Source: Acidobacteriota bacterium
Lineage (GTDB): Bacteria > Acidobacteriota > Terriglobia > Bryobacterales > Bryobacteraceae
Reading direction: 5' to 3'
DNA: 34,707 nucleotides
Assembly: GCA_018268835.1 (NCBI GenBank)
Contig: JAFDVU010000063.1
Coordinates: 1 to 34,707, forward strand
Positions 31,792 to 34,707 of the stretch are shown here, one piece after another. Within the stretch, counting starts at the first letter, position 1; the number at the start of each line of letters is the position of its first letter. The position numbers and the translations under genes are program-made. Below the pieces are notes generated by a model. That model worked only from the letters and a program-made list of their open reading frames with translations, ran no database searches and was not told the origin of the DNA.

Positions 31792-33177
31792 GTGAGCCTC
31801 GCTTGGAGCAAACGCGCAGGGCTGCGCGCCGGATTTGGCGCCGTCATCCTCGTGCTCGTTTTGTCAGCCCTGGAAGCCTACCGCATCCAGGTCGATGTCT
31901 CCCGCCGCCACCTCGAAATCTACCGCCACTTCGTCGAACAGGATGAGTCCCTTGCCGTCCTGCGCAAGAATGTCTGGCTCGCCGGCAACTACGTCCGCGA
32001 CTTCTTCATTGACAGCACGCCCCGGCAGGGCGCCCTCCTCACCCAGCAACTCGGCGACCTTCGCCGCGAGAATCACGCCGCCCTGGCCGTCCTCGACCGC
32101 GCCCCCAATCACCAGCAGGTCGTCCCTCAACTCCGCAAGAGCCTCGACGAATACTGGGACGTCATGGAGCCGATCCCCCGCCTCATGCCAAACGCGAGCG
32201 ATCAGCAGGAGATGGCTTTCCTTGACCGCGAAGTTGTCCCCCGCCGCGGCGAACTCTATAACGCTCTCCGCGCCCTCACCCAGGCCGACGAAGAAACCCT
32301 CGTCAACAGCGAGGGCGAATTCGCCATCGCCCGCCGCCGGGCCACCCGCGGGCTCATCGCCATGCTCGGCGTCGCCGTCTTCCTGAGTATCATCGTCACC
32401 CGGCTCAGCCTGCGCTACTCGGAGAACATGGAACGTCGCGCCGAACAGCACTTCGCCGAAGTGGAACAGGCCCGGCGCGAGCTCCAACAACTCTCCGCCC
32501 GCCTGCTCGAAATCGAAGAGGAGGGCCGCCGCCGCCTCTCCCGCGAGCTTCACGACGAAATCGGCCAGAGCCTCGCCCTCCTGCAGATCGAGATCTCCCA
32601 CGCGGTGGCCGTCGCCGGGCCCGTCCCCGAGGCCCACCGCGCCCGCCTCCAACGCGCCCGCGCCCTGATCGAGCGCACCGTCCAGACCGTGCGCAACATG
32701 TCCGTCCTCCTCCGGCCCGCGCTGCTCGACGATCTCGGGCTCGTCCCCGCCCTGCAATTCCAGCTCGAAGACTTCCTCCGGCGTGGCGCCATCGATTGCC
32801 AATTCGTTGAGGAGAACGTTGCCGCCGACCTCCCCGACCAGGTGAAAACCTCCGTCTACCGCATCGTTCAGGAGGCTCTCCACAACGCCGAGAAACACTC
32901 CGGCGCTACCCGGGTCAAAGTCTCCGTCCGCCAGTTTCCCGGCCGCCTCATCGCCGAAATCGAGGACAATGGCCGCGGCTTCTCGCTCGATGAACAGGGG
33001 CGCCCCGCGCGCGCCACGGGCCTCGGTCTCCTCGGCATGCGCGAGCGCGCCGCCATCGCCGGCGGCACCCTCAACGTCGATTCATCCCCCGGACGCGGCA
33101 CCCGCGTCCGGCTGGAAATCCCACTCCCGGCCGCCCCGCCCGCCGCCGAACAGATCCCCAACGAGGTCAACGCCTGA
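31792..33177 (+). CDS. NarL-type sensor histidine kinase (HisKA_3), copy 2
   Basis: 461 residues, GTG start at 31792 with GGGAGA just upstream. Transmembrane helices at about 13-29 and 187-203 enclose a helical sensor region (about 35-180) of the CHASE3 type (AGNYVRDFFIDSTPRQGALL). After a coiled coil comes the HisKA_3 box RRRLSRELHDEIGQSLALLQ (His254), then the ATPase: N-box VQEALHNAEKHSGA, G1 IEDNGRGF, G2 GLGLLGMRERA. Same architecture as the kinase at 16817-18142 but clearly diverged. The regulator gene begins one base after its stop. Codons end in C far more than in the Kelch and CRTAC1 genes. Confidence 0.95.
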   Translation: MSLAWSKRAGLRAGFGAVILVLVLSALEAYRIQVDVSRRHLEIYRHFVEQDESLAVLRKNVWLAGNYVRDFFIDSTPRQGALLTQQLGDLRRENHAALAVLDRAPNHQQVVPQLRKSLDEYWDVMEPIPRLMPNASDQQEMAFLDREVVPRRGELYNALRALTQADEETLVNSEGEFAIARRRATRGLIAMLGVAVFLSIIVTRLSLRYSENMERRAEQHFAEVEQARRELQQLSARLLEIEEEGRRRLSRELHDEIGQSLALLQIEISHAVAVAGPVPEAHRARLQRARALIERTVQTVRNMSVLLRPALLDDLGLVPALQFQLEDFLRRGAIDCQFVEENVAADLPDQVKTSVYRIVQEALHNAEKHSGATRVKVSVRQFPGRLIAEIEDNGRGFSLDEQGRPARATGLGLLGMRERAAIAGGTLNVDSSPGRGTRVRLEIPLPAAPPAAEQIPNEVNA

Positions 33178-33178
33178 A

Positions 33179-33826
33179 ATGGCCGTCAAAATCCTGCTCG
33201 CCGACGATCACACGCTGCTCCGCCAGGGGCTCCGCCATATCCTGGAATCCAACCCCGATTTTGAAATCGTCGCCGAATCCAGCTCCGGAATCGAGGCCGT
33301 GGAAGCTGCCCGCCGCTTTCGCCCCGACATTGCCATCGTGGATGTCGCCATGAAGGAGCTCAACGGAATCGAAGCCACCGCCCAGATTCTCAAGCACTCC
33401 CCGCAAACCGCCGTCCTCATGCTCAGCATGTACAGCGATGAGCGCTACGTCCTGCGCGCCGTCAAGGCCGGCGCCCGCGGCTACGTCCTCAAAAACTCCG
33501 CCGGCGACGAACTCATCCAGGCCATCCAGACCGTCCAGCGCGGAATGGCCTTCTTCAGCCCTGCCGTCGCACGCATCTTCCAGGACGGTGTCGCCCGCCT
33601 CCAGGACGCCCGCGATACCAACGACCGCTACGAGGCCCTCACAGACCGCGAACGCCAGGTCTACCAACTCCTCGCCGAGGGCAACAGCAATAAGGAAATC
33701 GCCAATCGCCTCAATCTGAGCCTCCACACGGTTGAAACGCACCGCTGGCGCATCATGGAGAAAATGGACCTCCACTCCACCGCGGAACTGGTTCTCAGCG
33801 CCGTTCGCCGCGGTCTGGTGACGTAG
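33179..33826 (+). CDS. NarL/FixJ-family response regulator, copy 2
   Basis: 215 residues from the ATG at 33179, one base after the kinase stop; the longer frame upstream only re-reads kinase sequence. Receiver: Asp9/Asp10 (LLADDHT), phosphoacceptor Asp55 (IAIVDVAMKELNG), Lys in GYVLKNS. LuxR-type DNA-binding domain at the C-terminus (LTDRERQVYQLLAEGNSNKE, LSLHTVETHRWRIMEKM). Partner of the kinase upstream. The gene lies next to the NO reductase and a Crp/Fnr regulator; a role in the same response is possible but not shown. Confidence 0.96.
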   Translation: MAVKILLADDHTLLRQGLRHILESNPDFEIVAESSSGIEAVEAARRFRPDIAIVDVAMKELNGIEATAQILKHSPQTAVLMLSMYSDERYVLRAVKAGARGYVLKNSAGDELIQAIQTVQRGMAFFSPAVARIFQDGVARLQDARDTNDRYEALTDRERQVYQLLAEGNSNKEIANRLNLSLHTVETHRWRIMEKMDLHSTAELVLSAVRRGLVT

Positions 33827-33838
33827 TACCCGGCCCGC

Positions 33839-34516
33839 CTAACCCTGCTCCTCCGCTTCCCGCTCCAGCGCGGCGCGATCCAGGATCGCCAGCCGTCCCC
33901 CTTCCATCTTGAGCAGCCCCATCCCGCGGAACCGTGCCAGGTTGCGCGACACCACTTCCCGCACCGTGCCCAGCCGCAGCGCCAGTTCCTGGTGCGTCAG
34001 CCCGAAGTCGAATTCGTCCGCGGCAGCCTGCGCCGACGCGTCCAGCAACAGGCGCGCCAGCCGCTGCGTGACGCTGCCGAAGGTCATCGCCTGGACCACC
34101 CCCACCAGGTGCCGCAGCCGCCGCCCGATCACCGCCAGCACCTTCAGCGCAATCTCCGGATACTGCCGGCACGCCTGTTGAAAGTCGCCCTTATTGATGA
34201 ACAGCGCGACCACCGGACCCACCGTGCGTGCAGACGCCGGATACGGTCCGCCGTCGAACAGTGGCAGTTCGGCCACCGTCGCCGGAGCTGTTTCCAGCGC
34301 CAGCATCATCTCGCGCCCCGAACTCGAGCTCTTCAGAAGCTTCACGCTGCCGTGCACGATCAGGAAGATGCCCGCGCACGGCTCCCCCTCCCAGAACAGC
34401 ATCTCTTCCGCGCCGTAGCGCCGCTCCACTGCCCGCTGAGCCAGCGCCCCCAACTCCACTTCGCTCAGTCCCGCCAAAAGGGGGATGTGGGACAGAATCT
34501 CCGATTTGGACTCCAC
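33839..34516 (-). CDS. Crp/Fnr family transcriptional regulator
   Basis: 225 residues from the GTG at 34516. Cyclic nucleotide-binding-type beta-roll (about 10-115: GEPCAGIFLIVHGSVKLLKS, VAELPLFDGGPYPASART), dimer helix (about 120-160), and a Crp winged helix-turn-helix (LTHQELALRLGTVREVVSRN). The recognition helix keeps Glu187, Ser190 and Arg191, the FNR/DNR E-x-x-S-R pattern that reads TGA half-sites. The Fe-S cysteine cluster of true FNR is absent (only Cys47 and Cys116), so a DNR/NnrR-like sensor or a ligand-free member is more likely. It faces the kinase/regulator operon, 12 bases between stops, and a matching box lies before norZ. Confidence 0.94.
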   Translation of the reverse strand: MESKSEILSHIPLLAGLSEVELGALAQRAVERRYGAEEMLFWEGEPCAGIFLIVHGSVKLLKSSSSGREMMLALETAPATVAELPLFDGGPYPASARTVGPVVALFINKGDFQQACRQYPEIALKVLAVIGRRLRHLVGVVQAMTFGSVTQRLARLLLDASAQAAADEFDFGLTHQELALRLGTVREVVSRNLARFRGMGLLKMEGGRLAILDRAALEREAEEQG

Positions 34517-34522
34517 CGCTCA

Positions 34523-34528
34523 AGTGTA
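34523..34528 (-). promoter_or_regulatory. candidate -10 element of the Crp/Fnr regulator
   Basis: TACACT on the minus strand, seven bases before the GTG start, with no Shine-Dalgarno between. It would give a leaderless message. No -35 can be seen because the region upstream is a GC-rich hairpin. Confidence 0.3.
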
Positions 34529-34531
34529 TCG

Positions 34532-34576
34532 CGGGGTTGGGCCGGCCGGCCCATGCCGGGCACCGGCCCGCCCCCG
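34532..34576 (-). terminator. long GC-rich hairpin after the partial gene at the right edge
   Basis: Arms 34532-34545 and 34563-34576 pair at 12 of 14 positions around a 17-base loop that contains further GGCC/CCGG pairing. It begins 16 bases after the TAA of the gene entering from the right and has no T-run. Probably the 3' end of that message. Confidence 0.45.
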
Positions 34577-34591
34577 CTCCACCCCAGGCCT

Positions 34592-34707
34592 TTATTGCGG
34601 TGCGCGTTCCAGCGTGTCGTACAGCGGCTGCACCGGCTTCACCGCCGGCTGCTCCTGGGCCAGCGAGATCGCCAGCACCCGGATGTTCCCGTTGTCGGGC
34701 AGCGTGA
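34592..34707 (-). CDS. C-terminal end of a gene cut by the window edge
   Basis: The minus strand reads TLPDNGNIRVLAISLAQEQP, then a further 17 residues ending YDTLERAPQ, and a TAA at 34592-34594. The 37 residues look like a final beta-strand (NIRVLAISLA) and a short tail, as at the end of a beta-sandwich enzyme or exported protein. Too little is visible to name a family. Real coding is supported by the in-frame stop followed by a hairpin and by the lack of a better frame on either strand. Confidence 0.5.
   Translation of the reverse strand, partial: TLPDNGNIRVLAISLAQEQPAVKPVQPLYDTLERAPQ

Noticed and set aside
31575..31847. Open frame of 90 codons on the minus strand across the norZ intergenic region
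   Set aside because: Overlaps the start of the kinase gene, has no ribosome-binding site, and a terminator hairpin lies within it; composition is not gene-like.
1..34707. CRISPR arrays, tRNA or rRNA genes, insertion sequences, phage genes
   Set aside because: Looked for on both strands by eye; no spaced repeats, cloverleaf, terminal inverted repeats with transposase, or phage-type proteins were found.

Overview
The window reads as chromosomal DNA of a high-GC Acidobacteriota, most likely a Bryobacterales / 'Candidatus Solibacter'-type soil bacterium. This is an inference from family content: a Kelch protein ending in a domain that resembles TIGR03437 (typical of Solibacter), a CRTAC1 (VCBS/FG-GAP plus ASPIC-UnbV) protein, a PEP-CTERM protein, an IolE-like TIM barrel and an amidohydrolase with twin-arginine-type leaders, a beta-propeller sensor protein, and several NarL-type two-component pairs. 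I saw no rRNA, tRNA, insertion sequence, CRISPR array or phage gene. Nearly all sequence is coding, and many genes overlap by 1-17 bases, which marks tight operons.

Layout. 1-3414 (+): a cyclic-nucleotide-binding protein (cut by the window edge), two START/SRPBCC-fold proteins joined by ATGA overlaps, and an aldehyde dehydrogenase. 3440-7299 (-): a PEP-CTERM surface protein whose stop overlaps the start of a 1038-residue propeller-sensor adenylate cyclase. 7576-9229 (-): a beta-barrel-like protein and a TlpA-type thioredoxin; the barrel is separated from an obvious signal peptide by an in-frame TGA. 9405-14544 (+): a FadL porin, an SGNH-fold protein that has lost its catalytic residues, and a Kelch/TIGR03437 protein. 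14549-18142 (-): histidine kinase, NarL regulator and CRTAC1 protein, overlapping in that order. 18327-19103 (+): small exported protein. 19093-20946 (-): ruvX, mltG and an unknown gene. 21005-24168 (+): AI-2E-type permease and a CocE-like hydrolase. 24173-25927 (-): large exported alpha/beta-hydrolase. 26003-26710 (-): vapBC with a clear operator palindrome. 26764-28996 (-): amidohydrolase, sugar-phosphate-isomerase-like protein, four-helix membrane protein. 29146-31446 (-): quinol-type nitric oxide reductase with a structured intergenic region upstream. 31792-33826 (+): a second kinase/NarL pair. 33839-34516 (-): a Crp/Fnr regulator. 34592-34707 (-): the last codons of a further gene.

How the parts may work together. 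At the left end a cAMP-producing receptor enzyme lies a few genes from a cNMP-binding protein coupled to two lipid/ligand-fold proteins, so signal production and reading may be neighbours. In the middle a FadL porin is co-translated with a non-catalytic SGNH protein and a Kelch surface protein, suggesting uptake or binding of a hydrophobic ligand at the outer membrane. At the right end the NO reductase carries an FNR/DNR-like box with a -10 element at class II spacing, and a Crp/Fnr protein with the matching E-x-x-S-R recognition helix is encoded about 2.4 kb away. Between the reductase and the divergent kinase lies a series of three hairpins ending in a terminator, a candidate small RNA or attenuating leader. 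The strongest leads are that RNA, the in-frame TGA, the SGNH pseudoenzyme and the nitric oxide regulon.
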